In this document: piece by piece, positions 33,978-42,661 of the stretch
Layout: every line of letters begins with the position of its first letter
Position numbering within the stretch: position 1 is the first letter of the stretch
DNA from: Enhydrobacter sp.
Lineage (GTDB): Bacteria; Pseudomonadota; Alphaproteobacteria; Reyranellales; Reyranellaceae
DNA length: 64,000 nt
Direction: 5' to 3'
Assembly: GCF_030246845.1 (NCBI RefSeq)
Contig: NZ_CP126889.1
Coordinates: 3,591,001 to 3,655,000, forward strand
Made by a program: the position numbers and the translations under genes
The notes under the pieces: generated by a model
Databases searched by the model: none
Seen by the model: only the letters and a program-made list of their open reading frames with translations
What the model was told of the DNA's origin: nothing

Positions 33978-34751
33978 ATGAAAGTCAAGGACAAGGTCTG
34001 CGTCGTCACGGGCGCGGCGGGGGGAATCGGCGAGGCGATCGCCCGACGCTACGCCAGGGAAGGCGCCAAGGGCGTCGTCGTCGCCGATCGCGATGCGGCG
34101 CGGCTCGACAAGGTGGCCAGGGACATCGAGGGAGTCGCGGTCGCCTGCGACGTCGCGAAGGAGGCCGACATTCGCCATCTCGTGGCCGAGGCCGAGCGGC
34201 ACTTCGGCCCGGTCGACATCTTCTTCTCCAACGCCGGCATCGGCCGCGGCGGGCACGAGGATGCGATCGACAAGGACTGGGCCGACAGCTGGGCGATCCA
34301 TGTCATGGCGCATGTCTATGCCGCGCGGGCGCTGGTGCCCGGCATGCTGGCACGCAAGTCGGGCTATCTGCTCAACACGGCGAGCGCGGCGGGCCTGCTC
34401 GCCTCGATGGGCTCGGCGCCCTACGGCGTCACCAAGCATGCCGCGGTGGCGCTGGCCGAGCATCTGGCGATCCAGTACGGCGACAAGGGCATCCGCGTGT
34501 CGGTGCTCTGCCCGCAGGCGGTCGACACCGACATGCTGCGCATGGCCGGCGCCACGGCCGCGTCGGTCGACGGCGTGCTCAACACCGACGCCGTGGCCCA
34601 GACCGTGATCGACGCGATGGACGCCGAGACGTTCCTGATTCTCACCCATCCCCAGGTGAAAGAGTACATGGCCCGCAAGCTCGACCGCGACCGCTGGCTG
34701 CGCGGCATGCAGCGCCTGCGCGACAGGACGGGCGAGGGGCAGAGGAAGTAG
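33978..34751 (+). CDS. Short-chain dehydrogenase/reductase
   Basis: A 257-residue classical SDR. The cofactor loop is VCVVTGAAGGIGEAIARRYA (TGxxxGIG), followed by NAG in FFSNAGIGRG, the catalytic Ser in NTASAAGLLAS and the Y-x-x-x-K pair in PYGVTKHAAVALA (about residue 155). VADRDAARL after the second strand suggests NAD(H) preference (acidic residue). ATG 33978 has GGGAG 7 nt upstream; an upstream TTG is less likely. The substrate is unknown; the alcohol dehydrogenase gene upstream suggests alcohol or ketone metabolism. Confidence 0.92.
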   Translation: MKVKDKVCVVTGAAGGIGEAIARRYAREGAKGVVVADRDAARLDKVARDIEGVAVACDVAKEADIRHLVAEAERHFGPVDIFFSNAGIGRGGHEDAIDKDWADSWAIHVMAHVYAARALVPGMLARKSGYLLNTASAAGLLASMGSAPYGVTKHAAVALAEHLAIQYGDKGIRVSVLCPQAVDTDMLRMAGATAASVDGVLNTDAVAQTVIDAMDAETFLILTHPQVKEYMARKLDRDRWLRGMQRLRDRTGEGQRK

Positions 34752-34768
34752 CTCCCGCCAATAGAGAT

Positions 34769-34843
34769 GTGTCATCCCGAGCGCAGCGAGGGATCTTTGC
34801 TCGCGGCGCATTAAGGATCCCTCGGCTTCGCCTCGGGATGACA
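34769..34843. repeat. Dispersed palindromic repeat family A, copy 2
   Basis: A 75-nt palindrome opening GTGTCATCCCGAGCGCAGCG and closing CTTCGCCTCGGGATGACAC, with GGATC/GATCC inner arms. It occupies most of the 118-nt gap between the SDR and TauE-like genes. Confidence 0.85.
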
Positions 34844-34869
34844 CCGGTTTCGGGGCGACGGCGTTTCTC

Positions 34870-35631
34870 ATGCTCCCCTACATCCACCACCTCTTCGCCG
34901 ATACAGGTCTGTGGATCGCGATCGGCGTGACGCTGGTCGCCGGACTGATGCGCGGCTTTGCGGGATTCGGCTCGGCGATGCTGATGGCGCCGATCTTCGC
35001 CATCCTGTTCGGTTCGGCCGAGATGGTCGTCACCATCGTCGCCATCGAGCTGGTCGTCTCGCTGCAGCTCTTCCCGCAGGTACGCGCCAGCGCCGACTGG
35101 AAGACGCTCGGCCCCATGAGCATTGCCGCCTGCGTGGCGATGCCGCTCGGCGTCTGGGCGCTGGCGAGCGTCGACAAGGGTACCATCGTCACCGCGGTGT
35201 CGGCGGTGATCGTGGCCTTCGTCGTGCTGATGTGGAGCGGCTGGAAGTATCGCGGCGGCCGGTCGACGGCGGCGACCGTCACGGTGGGCGCCGTCTCGGG
35301 GGCGATGATGGCGACCACCAGCGTCGGCGGGCCGCCGGTGCTGCTCTACCTCCTCTCGGGCAGCGATCCGCCGCATGTGAACCGTGCCAACATCGTCACC
35401 TACTATTTCCTCACGCAGTTCCTGCTGATCGTGATCGTGCTGGCAAGCGGGGTCGCGGGCTGGGATGCGCTCGGCCGCGCTGTCGTGCTGTTTCCGCTGA
35501 TGATCCTGGGAGCGTGGCTCGGCGGGCGCCTGTTCCATGGCCTCGCGAGCGAGCGGCTCTACCGCAACGTGGCGCTCGGCATCCTGTTCGCGACGGGAAC
35601 GTTCGGCCTGCTGCGTACCTTCATCGCCTGA
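34870..35631 (+). CDS. TauE/SafE family membrane transporter
   Basis: A 253-residue protein with about eight hydrophobic segments. The first half has GLMRGFAGFGSAMLMAPIFA and the second half the matching TTSVGGPPVLLYLLSG, the duplicated G-x-x-G-x-P motif of the TauE/SafE family (PF01925). Members export or import sulfite, sulfoacetate and related anions, though many are uncharacterised. Its neighbours include a sulfotransferase and cysD-cysNC 0.3-1.4 kb away, which fits sulfur metabolism by position only. Its stop codon lies in a 19-bp tandem duplication. Confidence 0.85.
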   Translation: MLPYIHHLFADTGLWIAIGVTLVAGLMRGFAGFGSAMLMAPIFAILFGSAEMVVTIVAIELVVSLQLFPQVRASADWKTLGPMSIAACVAMPLGVWALASVDKGTIVTAVSAVIVAFVVLMWSGWKYRGGRSTAATVTVGAVSGAMMATTSVGGPPVLLYLLSGSDPPHVNRANIVTYYFLTQFLLIVIVLASGVAGWDALGRAVVLFPLMILGAWLGGRLFHGLASERLYRNVALGILFATGTFGLLRTFIA

Positions 35632-35659
35632 TCAGAGCGGCATCGCCTGATCAGAGCGG
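35622..35659. repeat. Perfect 19-bp tandem duplication
   Basis: CATCGCCTGATCAGAGCGG is present twice head to tail, period 19. The first copy holds the TauE-like stop (TGA in the plus direction); the second holds the stop of the convergent small gene at 35651 (TCA read from the minus strand). Confidence 0.9.
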
Positions 35660-35866
35660 CTTCTCGACACAAAGGCCCCAGGCCGTGGGCTTGGTGCTAT
35701 TGCGCTGCTTGTCGAAGCTGCCGTCCCAGGCGTGCACCACCTGGTCGCGGAAGGATTCGCAGTCCTGCCGGCTCTTGAAGTCGATCTTCTGCGTCGTGGC
35801 GACACCGTTGGAGCCGGGCACGGAAAACACCAGCAGCAGGACCACGATCGAAGTGGCGGAACCCAT
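35651..35866 (-). CDS. Small exported protein of unknown function
   Basis: A 71-residue protein with a signal-like N-terminus (MGSATSIVVLLLVFSVPGSN) and a mature part with two Cys (in RQDCESFRDQ and WGLCVEKPL) that could form a disulfide. The DCESFRDQVV stretch resembles the small periplasmic proteins of unknown role common in rhizobia. No ribosome binding site is obvious. Its stop lies in the 19-bp tandem duplication and it is convergent with the TauE-like gene. Confidence 0.55.
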   Translation of the reverse strand: MGSATSIVVLLLVFSVPGSNGVATTQKIDFKSRQDCESFRDQVVHAWDGSFDKQRNSTKPTAWGLCVEKPL

Positions 35867-35929
35867 CCAGAAGCCTCCGCCCGAGTGAACGCGGCGTCGC
35901 CCATGCGGTTCCCGATCGCCACCGCCGGG

Positions 35930-36772
35930 CTAGAAGAACGAGAAGGCCCGGCTCAGCTCGCGCAGGGGGCGCAGGGCGCTGTCGCCGAAGCGCCGTCGCG
36001 GCGGCGCATGCTGCAGGTCGAGCACCCAGTTGTGGTCGGCCTCGTAGCCCAGCGCCTGCAAGGCGCCGGGGAAGCACCCGATGAAGGCATAGGCGAGCGG
36101 GACCGTGAACTCGCGTTTCCACTGGCCGATGTCGCCCGAGCGCACGTGCCTGTTGCCGAGCCGCGACAGCCCGCCGAACAGGCTGTTGCGCCAGAAGTGC
36201 GCGTCGCAGATCTTCCGCTCGGCGGCGTCGAAGCCCAGGAAGGCGGTGATCCGCCGCCAGTAGCGGAGCTCGATGTCCTGTCTCAGCTCCTCGTAACGCG
36301 CCTCGAAGCAGTCGGGCCGGCCGTAGCGCCAGCGCAGCATGTCCTGCACCGTGCCGCCGGAGGAATGCTCCATTTCGTAGATGTACCGCTGATGCGTGTT
36401 CGGCAGGCCCTTCAACCGGCGCTGGTAGGTGACGTCGTCGTAGCCGGGCACCGGTTCGTGCAGCCAGCTTTCCTTCGACTTCCTGTGGTAGTGCATCGCC
36501 GAGATCACCACGTCGCGCGGATCGCGGATGAGATGGAGCACGCGCACGTCCTCCCGCTCGAGCAGGGATCCATGGCTTCGGAAGTCCGAATCGGTGCTGA
36601 GAAGGATGAAGGGAGCCTTCAGCGCTTCCGACAATTGCTCGCGCCGATGCTCGTACCAGACCTTGAAATCGATATAGGCCACGCCGAGGTCGGCGGCGAT
36701 CCCCTTGAACACGCCATCCATCCAGACGGTTCCCGTCTTGTGGTGGGTGGCGACGACAACGTTGTATCTCAT
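35930..36772 (-). CDS. Sulfotransferase
   Basis: A 280-residue PAPS-dependent sulfotransferase. The start MRYNVVVATHHKTGTVWMDG supplies the 5'-phosphosulfate loop (T-H-H-K-T-G-T-x-W); the 3'-phosphate site is HLIRDPRDVVISAMHYH (R-D-P-R-D). A C-terminal R-K-x-x-x-G-type lysine/arginine pair is less clear. It would transfer sulfate from PAPS to a carbohydrate or lipid acceptor. It is divergent from cysD-cysNC (229-nt gap), which makes PAPS, an arrangement like nodH with nodPQ. The exopolysaccharide locus 26 kb away is one possible source of acceptor. An upstream in-frame start exists at 36928 but adds unrelated residues. Confidence 0.87.
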   Translation of the reverse strand: MRYNVVVATHHKTGTVWMDGVFKGIAADLGVAYIDFKVWYEHRREQLSEALKAPFILLSTDSDFRSHGSLLEREDVRVLHLIRDPRDVVISAMHYHRKSKESWLHEPVPGYDDVTYQRRLKGLPNTHQRYIYEMEHSSGGTVQDMLRWRYGRPDCFEARYEELRQDIELRYWRRITAFLGFDAAERKICDAHFWRNSLFGGLSRLGNRHVRSGDIGQWKREFTVPLAYAFIGCFPGALQALGYEADHNWVLDLQHAPPRRRFGDSALRPLRELSRAFSFF

Positions 36773-37001
36773 CCGTAATCTTTTCTTGTCTTTCTTGACG
36801 TTTATGGCCGCGCCGGGGGCTTTCGACCCCACCGACACGGATACGAGAGGCGGGGACGGTTCATCCCCGGCGCTGGTCGAGATTCCTTTCCTTGCAAAAT
36901 GCCGGCCATTCCATCTGGCGGCGCGCAAAGCCAGTTTGCACCTTCACCGAAGCCGGATGCACCTGTTAAAGTTGCATACCGTCGATTACACCAACTGAAG
37001 C

Positions 37002-37931
37002 ATGCCGTCCTCGACCTTGGCCCTGGCCTCGCGCCTGTCGCCGCATTTGCAACGGCTGGAGGACGAGTCGATCCACATCCTGCGCGAGGTGGTGGCGGAG
37101 TTCCGCAAGCCCGTGCTGCTCTATTCGGTCGGCAAGGATTCGAGCGTCCTGCTCCATCTCGCGCGCAAGGCCTTCCATCCCGCGCCGCCGCCCTTTCCCT
37201 TTCTGCACATCGCCACCGGCTGGGACTTCCGGGCGTTGCTGGAGCACCGCGACCGGATGGCGAAGGCCTACGGGTTCGAGCTGCTGGTGCACAGCAACGA
37301 GGAAGCGGTACGCGCCGGCGTCAATCCGTTCGACACCGCGACGGGCGAGTATTCCCGGCTGATGCTGACCGAGGCGCTGCACAGCGCACTCGACCGGCAC
37401 GGCTTCGACGCGGCGATCGGTGGCGCGCGACGCGACGAGGAGAAGGCGCGCGCCAAGGAGCGCATCTTCTCCCACCGCGGCGCGGCTCACACCTGGGATC
37501 CGCGGCGCCAGCGGCCCGAGTTGTGGCGGCTCTTCAACACGCGGCTTGCGCCGGGCGAGACGATGCGCGTCTTCCCGCTCTCCAACTGGACCGAGCTCGA
37601 CGTCTGGACCTACATCCAGGCCGAGGCGATCCCGATCGTGCCGCTCTATCTCGCGGCCGAGCGGCCGGTCGTGGCGCGCGTCGGCGCGCTGATCGCGGTC
37701 GACGACCAGCGCATGCGGTTTCGGCCGGACGAAAAGACGATGCTGCGGCGCGTGCGCTTCCGGACGCTCGGCTGCTGGCCGCTCACCGGCGCGGTCGAAT
37801 CGCAGGCGGACGACGTCGCGGCGGTGATCGCCGAGCTTGTCGCCTCGCGCTCGTCTGAACGTCAGGGCCGCCTCGTCGACGCCGCGGCGCAGGCCTCGAT
37901 GGAGCGCAAGAAGCGGGAGGGCTATTTTTGA
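37002..37931 (+). CDS. cysD: Sulfate adenylyltransferase subunit 2
   Basis: A 309-residue PP-loop ATPase subunit of ATP sulfurylase (sulfate + ATP gives APS + PPi). The PP-loop is [20 protein letters not shown] (S-x-G-K-D-S), followed by the family's [38 protein letters not shown] and [11 protein letters not shown]. Length matches E. coli CysD (302 residues). The stop overlaps the TTG start of cysNC, so the two are translated together. Some sequence after the usual [19 protein letters not shown] is standard. Confidence 0.95.
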   Translation: MPSSTLALASRLSPHLQRLEDESIHILREVVAEFRKPVLLYSVGKDSSVLLHLARKAFHPAPPPFPFLHIATGWDFRALLEHRDRMAKAYGFELLVHSNEEAVRAGVNPFDTATGEYSRLMLTEALHSALDRHGFDAAIGGARRDEEKARAKERIFSHRGAAHTWDPRRQRPELWRLFNTRLAPGETMRVFPLSNWTELDVWTYIQAEAIPIVPLYLAAERPVVARVGALIAVDDQRMRFRPDEKTMLRRVRFRTLGCWPLTGAVESQADDVAAVIAELVASRSSERQGRLVDAAAQASMERKKREGYF

Positions 37932-39802
37932 ACGCCGGCGGGGAGATGCCGCTGGCCGTCGTGCCGCGTCGCGGCGCACTGCGCTTCCTCGCCTGCGGCT
38001 CGGTCGACGACGGCAAGTCGACCCTCATCGGTCGGCTGATCGCCGATGCGGCCGGCCTGCTCGACGACCAGGCGAAGGCGCTGCGGGAGGATTCGCGGCG
38101 CTTCGGCACCACCGGCGACGGCATCGACTATGCCCTGCTGCTCGACGGGCTCGAGGCCGAGCGCGAGCAGGGCATCACCATCGACGTCGCCTATCGCTTC
38201 TTCTCGACCACGCGGCGGGCGTTCGTCGTCGCCGACACGCCGGGTCACCGGCAATACACGCGCAACATGGTGACGGGCGCCTCGAACGCCGAGCTCGCCG
38301 TCCTGCTGGTCGATGCGCGCAAGGGGCTCGTGGAGCAGACGCGCCGCCACGCCGTCATCGTGTCGCTGCTCGGCATCCGCCATGTCGTGCTGGCGGTGAA
38401 CAAGATCGACCTGGTCGATTTTTCCGAGGCGTGCTTTCGCGAGATCGAGCGCGCCTTCACAGCTTTTGCCGCGCCGCTCGGCTTCGAATCGCCGGTCGCG
38501 ATCCCGCTCTCCGCGCGCCACGGCGACAATGTCGCTGCGCGCAGCGACCGCACGCCCTGGTATCGCGGGCCGGCGCTGCTGCGGCATCTCGAGACCGTGC
38601 AGACCGGCGACGAGGCGGAGGGGCCATTCCGTTTTCCCGTGCAATGGGTCAACCGCCCGAACGGCGACTTCCGCGGCTTCGCCGGCACGGTGGCCAGCGG
38701 GACGGTGAAGGTCGGCGACCGCGTCGTGGCCGAAGGATCGGGCCGGACGGCCGAGGTGGCGCGCATCGTCACCTTCGACGGCGATCTGCCGGCGGCGGCG
38801 GCCGGCCGCTCGGTGACGCTCGTCTTCGGAGAGGCGATCGATCTCGGCCGCGGCGACCTGCTGGCCGATCCGAAGAACCGGCCGACCGTCGCGCGCCGGC
38901 TCGCCACCGACCTTGTCTGGATGGACGAGGTGCCGGCGCTGCCGGGCCGGCGCCTTCTCCTCAAGATCGGCGCCGCCACCGTCGCCGCCACGATCGCGCG
39001 CATCGCCGGCACGCTCGACATCGAGTCGCTCGAGCGCGTGCCGGGCCAGGCGCTCGGCCCCGACGGCATCGCGCGCGTGGAGATCGAGACCGCGGCGCCG
39101 ATCGCCTTCGATCCCTACGGCGACAATCGCGCCACCGGCGCCTTCATCCTGATCGATCCCGCGACCGGCGGCACGGTGGCGGCCGGCATGGCGGTCGAAA
39201 GCCTCGACCGCGCGACCAACGTCCATCACCAGCCCGAGGACGTGACGCCCGTCATCCGCGAGCGCGCCAAGGGGCAGCGGGCGACGGTGGTGTGGCTCAC
39301 CGGCCTGCCGGGCTCGGGCAAGTCGACCATCGCCAACGCCGTCGAGCGCAGGCTGGTGGCGCTCGGTCGCCAGACCATGCTGCTCGACGGCGACAACCTG
39401 CGGCAGGGCCTCAACGCCGATCTCGGCTTCGACGCGGCCTCGCGCGCCGAGAACGTGCGGCGGGTCGGCGAGGTGGCGAAGCTGATGGCCGATGCCGGGC
39501 TGATCGTGCTGGTGGCGCTGGTCTCGCCGTTCCGCGTCGACCGCGCGCGCGCCCGCGCGCTCTTGCCCGAAGGCCGCTTCCTCGAGGTGTTCGTCGACAC
39601 CCCGCCCGAGATCTGCCGCCAGCGCGACCCCAAGGGCCTCTACGCCAAGGCCGCGCGCGGCAAGGTCGCCAACCTCACCGGCCGCGACCAGCCCTACGAG
39701 CCGCCCGAGTCGCCCGACCTCGCGCTGCGCACGCTGGACCTCGACCCCGAGCAGGCCGCCGAGCGGGTGATCGAGCGGGTGCTGGCGACGCCGCCCGCCT
39801 GA
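37928..39802 (+). CDS. cysNC: Sulfate adenylyltransferase subunit 1 / adenylylsulfate kinase fusion
   Basis: A 624-residue fusion. Residues 15-440 are CysN, an EF-Tu-like GTPase: G1 [10 protein letters not shown]3 [13 protein letters not shown]4 NKIDLVD. Residues 450-620 are APS kinase (CysC): P-loop [12 protein letters not shown], then [20 protein letters not shown] and [20 protein letters not shown]. With CysD it converts sulfate to APS and then PAPS. The start is TTG 37928 inside the cysD stop (TTGA), with GGAGGG 6 nt upstream; ATG 37946 has GGGGAG directly against it. The NodQ-like fusion beside a sulfotransferase suggests PAPS for sulfation as well as assimilation. Confidence 0.95.
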   Translation: MNAGGEMPLAVVPRRGALRFLACGSVDDGKSTLIGRLIADAAGLLDDQAKALREDSRRFGTTGDGIDYALLLDGLEAEREQGITIDVAYRFFSTTRRAFVVADTPGHRQYTRNMVTGASNAELAVLLVDARKGLVEQTRRHAVIVSLLGIRHVVLAVNKIDLVDFSEACFREIERAFTAFAAPLGFESPVAIPLSARHGDNVAARSDRTPWYRGPALLRHLETVQTGDEAEGPFRFPVQWVNRPNGDFRGFAGTVASGTVKVGDRVVAEGSGRTAEVARIVTFDGDLPAAAAGRSVTLVFGEAIDLGRGDLLADPKNRPTVARRLATDLVWMDEVPALPGRRLLLKIGAATVAATIARIAGTLDIESLERVPGQALGPDGIARVEIETAAPIAFDPYGDNRATGAFILIDPATGGTVAAGMAVESLDRATNVHHQPEDVTPVIRERAKGQRATVVWLTGLPGSGKSTIANAVERRLVALGRQTMLLDGDNLRQGLNADLGFDAASRAENVRRVGEVAKLMADAGLIVLVALVSPFRVDRARARALLPEGRFLEVFVDTPPEICRQRDPKGLYAKAARGKVANLTGRDQPYEPPESPDLALRTLDLDPEQAAERVIERVLATPPA

Positions 39803-39903
39803 TCGCGGTCTTTTCGCAAATTTTTTCACGCTTGTGGTAAGCCTCCGCGGCCCACCGGGCGGTGGAGTAAGATGATACCGCGCGCCGGACCCGCTCCTGG
39901 TCT

Positions 39904-40746
39904 TTACGGGCGCTGAAGAAAGGTCGCCCTGATCTTCGCCTCGACCGCTTCGGGATAGCGGAAACCGGCCGTGTGCGCGACTTCGCGGGCCAGGCGGCCG
40001 TAAAGACGCGTCGTCTCCTCGAAGGCGCGGCGGGCGTCTTCGGCGTCGAAGCGGCCGAAGGTCCGCTGCAGCTCTTGCCAGGTGTCGGGATCGGTCCATC
40101 GCTGCATCCGAGTTCCGAGGTGCCAGACGTCGGCCGGCGTGGCGCCATGCGTGATGGCATGCCATTCCATCATTTCGAGCAGAAGCTCCTTCATCGTCCA
40201 ATCGCGCTGCTTGACGAGAAAGAGGTCGCCGCGCGCGAGATAGCGCGGGACGTGAAAGGCCTCGAACCAGAATTCCTCGACGCGACGGCGGAAGTCGCCC
40301 CCGGAAGGTAGGGACCGGACGGGAAAGCTGTGGGAAGGCGCCGGCAGATCCTTCGCGATGCCGTTCTTGTCGAGCAGGACACGATAGCCACGTTCGTACA
40401 GCGGGATGAGGTGTCGCCGGTCGATCATGCGTTGAAGGCGCGGCCGGCCAGCGAGGGTAAAATCGACCTTAACGCCGCCCTCGAAGATCGCGAGCCGGGT
40501 CGGCCAGCCGTCCTGCTCGAGGCGGAGCACGATGACAAGATCGGCGATCGTGCCGATCCATCCATCGTCGTCGGCCAACGACACAGGATCGCGGACGATG
40601 ATCTCGAGATCGATATCCGACCAGGCGTCGGCGTCCCCATCGTTGCGCGCGAGCGATCCTGTCTGGACCACGGCCACGACATCGCCGTGGGCCTCGGCCC
40701 AATCCAGGATCGATGCGAGGATGCGGTCCCTGACTGCCAAGTCCAT
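39904..40746 (-). CDS. Nucleotidyltransferase, aminoglycoside 6-adenylyltransferase-like
   Basis: A 280-residue protein. The N-terminal nucleotidyltransferase core is VQTGSLARNDGDADAWSDID, giving G-S-x-A-R and the D-x-D metal pair in WSDIDLEI, with the third acidic residue in KVDFTLAG. The C-terminal helical domain has HVPRYLARGDLFLVKQRDW and MKELLLEMMEWHAI. It matches the streptomycin/AAD6 family (PF04439); the natural role in non-resistant bacteria is usually unknown, so antibiotic resistance should not be assumed. ATG 40746 has GGGAG upstream. It is preceded by a family C repeat. Confidence 0.8.
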   Translation of the reverse strand: MDLAVRDRILASILDWAEAHGDVVAVVQTGSLARNDGDADAWSDIDLEIIVRDPVSLADDDGWIGTIADLVIVLRLEQDGWPTRLAIFEGGVKVDFTLAGRPRLQRMIDRRHLIPLYERGYRVLLDKNGIAKDLPAPSHSFPVRSLPSGGDFRRRVEEFWFEAFHVPRYLARGDLFLVKQRDWTMKELLLEMMEWHAITHGATPADVWHLGTRMQRWTDPDTWQELQRTFGRFDAEDARRAFEETTRLYGRLAREVAHTAGFRYPEAVEAKIRATFLQRP

Positions 40747-40816
40747 CGGCTCCCTTCCAAGAACAAGGCGGCGACCGTAAGAAGTCAGCTGCAGCGCATG
40801 TCTTGTTGCGACACTG

Positions 40817-40844
40817 CATGAGCGCCGCTGGAGTGGCGCGCTCC
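40817..40844. repeat. Repeat family C, partial copy 2
   Basis: CATGAGCGCCGCTGGAGTGG then CGCGCTCC. The first 21 nt are the exact reverse complement of the copy at 31059-31079. It lies between the nucleotidyltransferase start and the tRNA terminator. Confidence 0.55.
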
Positions 40845-40875
40845 AAAGAGAACGACGCATCTCTCGATGCGTCGT
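40845..40875 (-). terminator. Rho-independent terminator of tRNA-Pro
   Basis: Read on the minus strand, ACGACGCATC-GAGA-GATGCGTCGT is a perfect 10-bp stem with a 4-nt loop followed by TCTCTTT, starting about 18 nt after the tRNA 3' end. Confidence 0.8.
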
Positions 40876-40892
40876 CTCGGATCGTTTCGATT

Positions 40893-40969
40893 TGGTCGGA
40901 GTGAGAGGATTCGAACCTCCGGCCCCTAGCTCCCGAAGCTAGTGCTCTACCAGGCTGAGCTACACTCCG
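40893..40969 (-). tRNA. tRNA-Pro (anticodon CGG)
   Basis: A 77-nt cloverleaf on the minus strand, encoded CCA included. Acceptor arms are CGGAGTG and CACTCCG; the D arm is AGCTCAGCCTGGTAGAGC; the anticodon stem-loop is CTAGC-TTCGGGA-GCTAG with anticodon CGG (proline codon CCG); the T arm contains GGTTCGAATCC. The upstream promoter and downstream terminator make it a single-gene unit. Confidence 0.97.
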
Positions 40970-41006
40970 TCAGCGCCGCGGAGTCCGCCTCCGCTCGGGA
41001 GGCGGG

Positions 41007-41035
41007 GTTATAGCCGCGCCCTCCCGGGGTCGCAA
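41007..41035 (-). promoter_or_regulatory. Sigma-70 promoter of tRNA-Pro
   Basis: On the minus strand TTGCGA (41035-41030), a 17-nt spacer, then TATAAC (41012-41007). It lies about 38 nt upstream of the mature tRNA 5' end, leaving a leader of about 30 nt. Confidence 0.65.
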
Positions 41036-41082
41036 GGGCGCCGCCCGGCGGCTATAGTCGCGCGACTTCGCGGGGAGGCGAA

Positions 41083-41919
41083 ATGGCCAAAGGCAAGGGC
41101 AGGAAGAAGCGGCTCAGGATCGCGCTGATCGGTTACGGCGCGATTGGCCAGATGCTGTTCGACGTGTTCGCCGAGAAGAAGCCTGCGATCGACATCGTGG
41201 GCGTGCTGGTGCGGCCGGGCCGGGCCAGGGAGACGCAGAAGAAGGTCGGGCGCAAGGTCGCCGTGGTCGAGACGCTGCGGGCGCTCCTGAAGCTCGAGCC
41301 CGACGTCGTGGTGGAGGCGGCGAGCCAGCAGGCGGTGCGCGACTGGGGCGAGACGATCCTGAAGAAGGGGATCGATCTCATGGTGATCGCGACCGGCGCC
41401 TATGGCGATCCCAAACTCTGGAACAAGCACCTCGCGGCCGCCGCCAAAAGCGGCGCGCGGCTTCGCCTGCCGTCGGGCGCGATCGCGGGGCTCGACGGGT
41501 TGCTGGCGATGCGGCTCGGCAAGCTCGAGCGCGTGAAGTACACCTCGATCAAGCCGCCGCACGCCTGGAGCGGCACCCCGGCCGAGACCGACTTCGACCT
41601 GCCCGCGATCCGCGAGCCCACGGTGATCTTCCGCGGCACGCCGGCCGATGCGGGCCGGCTCTATCCCAAGAACGCCAACCTCGCGGTGACGGTGGCGCTG
41701 TGCGGCGCCGGGCTCGATCGCACCGACATCGAGCTGGTCGCCGACCCGACCCTGCCGCCCGGCACCAATGCGAGCCGGCTCGAGGTGGTGAGCGATTCGG
41801 GCGAGCTCAGGCTCGAGCGGCTGGGCCGCGCCATGCCGGACAATCCCAAGACCGGCGTGCTGACGGCGCTCACCATGGCCGACGAGCTGATGAAGATGGT
41901 GCGCGCCAGCGACTGGTAG
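41083..41919 (+). CDS. nadX: L-aspartate dehydrogenase
   Basis: A 278-residue protein. The Rossmann fold starts RIALIGYGAIGQMLFDVFAE (GxGxxG). PDVVVEAASQQAVRDWGETI and MVIATGAYGDPKLW follow, with the family-defining LRLPSGAIAGLDGLLA and KPPHAWSGTPAETD near residue 170. This matches L-aspartate dehydrogenase (DUF108/NadX), which oxidises aspartate to iminoaspartate, the first step of NAD synthesis in some bacteria, instead of NadB. No nadA or nadC is adjacent. GGGGAGG precedes the ATG. The gene is divergent from tRNA-Pro and ends at a family A repeat. Confidence 0.9.
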   Translation: MAKGKGRKKRLRIALIGYGAIGQMLFDVFAEKKPAIDIVGVLVRPGRARETQKKVGRKVAVVETLRALLKLEPDVVVEAASQQAVRDWGETILKKGIDLMVIATGAYGDPKLWNKHLAAAAKSGARLRLPSGAIAGLDGLLAMRLGKLERVKYTSIKPPHAWSGTPAETDFDLPAIREPTVIFRGTPADAGRLYPKNANLAVTVALCGAGLDRTDIELVADPTLPPGTNASRLEVVSDSGELRLERLGRAMPDNPKTGVLTALTMADELMKMVRASDW

Positions 41920-41929
41920 CCGTCTTGCT

Positions 41930-42003
41930 GTGTCATCCCGAGGCGAAGCCGAGGGATCTTTCGCGGCCGTGGACCAAAGATCCCTCGCTGCGCGGGATGA
42001 CAC
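41930..42003. repeat. Dispersed palindromic repeat family A, copy 3
   Basis: GTGTCATCCCGAGGCGAAGC at the left, GCTGCGCGGGATGACAC at the right (right arm shortened by a few nt). It starts 11 nt after the nadX stop and fills the gap between convergent genes. Confidence 0.85.
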
Positions 42004-42023
42004 GATTCGTCGTCTGCGGCGCG

Positions 42024-42587
42024 TCACCCGCGATGATGATGCATGCCCATCGACGCCGAGCGGTCGAGGATCTCCTTCTGCTCCGGCGTCAGTGCGCCGT
42101 AGAGCGTGAGGAGCGAAGGCTTCACCGCCTCGATCGTATCCAGCCGGGCTTTCATATAGCTCTCGCGCATCTCGAGGCGCTGGGCGAAGTCGGGGCGCTT
42201 GTCGAGCGTGGCCGGCAGGCCGGCGCAGCGCGTCTTCTCCTTGGCGCTGGCCGCGTCGGCTGCCTTCTCGAAGGCGTTCCACGCCTCCGTCTGCTCGGGC
42301 TTGAGATCGAGCCGCGCCTTCAGGTAGGCGCGGTTGCCGATGCGGCGCGCCACCTCCTCCAGGCAGGTCTTCTGCGGCGAGAAGGCCTGGTGCTGCATCA
42401 TGTGCTTCATGTGCTCGGGGCCGCCGGCCGCCGGCGGTGGAGCCGGAGCGGCCGGCGGGGTTGCCTGGGCGATCTGCGGCGCGCGCTCGAACCCACCGTC
42501 TGAGGCGGAGGCCGAGGTCAGCCAGGCAAGGCCGGCCGCCGCCACGAGGGCGGTCGGCACGGCCACGAACAGGGGGCGACGGGTCAT
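42024..42587 (-). CDS. Spy/CpxP-like periplasmic LTXXQ-motif protein
   Basis: A 187-residue exported protein. The signal peptide is FVAVPTALVAAAGLAWLTSA with an ASASD cleavage region. A Pro/Ala linker and HMKHMMQHQ stretch follow, then an all-helical part with two LTPEQ/LKPEQ motifs (KARLDLKPEQTEAWNAF and TLYGALTPEQKEILDRS), the Spy/CpxP signature. The C-terminus is His-rich (MGMHHHRG), suggesting metal binding. Members act as periplasmic chaperones or metal-stress proteins. ATG 42587 has GGAG 7 nt upstream. A single glpD gene lies 74 nt upstream on the same strand. Confidence 0.85.
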   Translation of the reverse strand: MTRRPLFVAVPTALVAAAGLAWLTSASASDGGFERAPQIAQATPPAAPAPPPAAGGPEHMKHMMQHQAFSPQKTCLEEVARRIGNRAYLKARLDLKPEQTEAWNAFEKAADAASAKEKTRCAGLPATLDKRPDFAQRLEMRESYMKARLDTIEAVKPSLLTLYGALTPEQKEILDRSASMGMHHHRG

Positions 42588-42661
42588 CGTGGACTCCAAA
42601 GGCTGCGGAACTCTCCCACACCCTCTGTACGGCGCGATCGCGCCAAACGTTCCCCGGAATT

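Noticed and set aside
39904..40746. Antibiotic resistance gene (aminoglycoside adenylyltransferase)
   Set aside because: The fold matches, but family membership alone does not show resistance; no mobile context is present.
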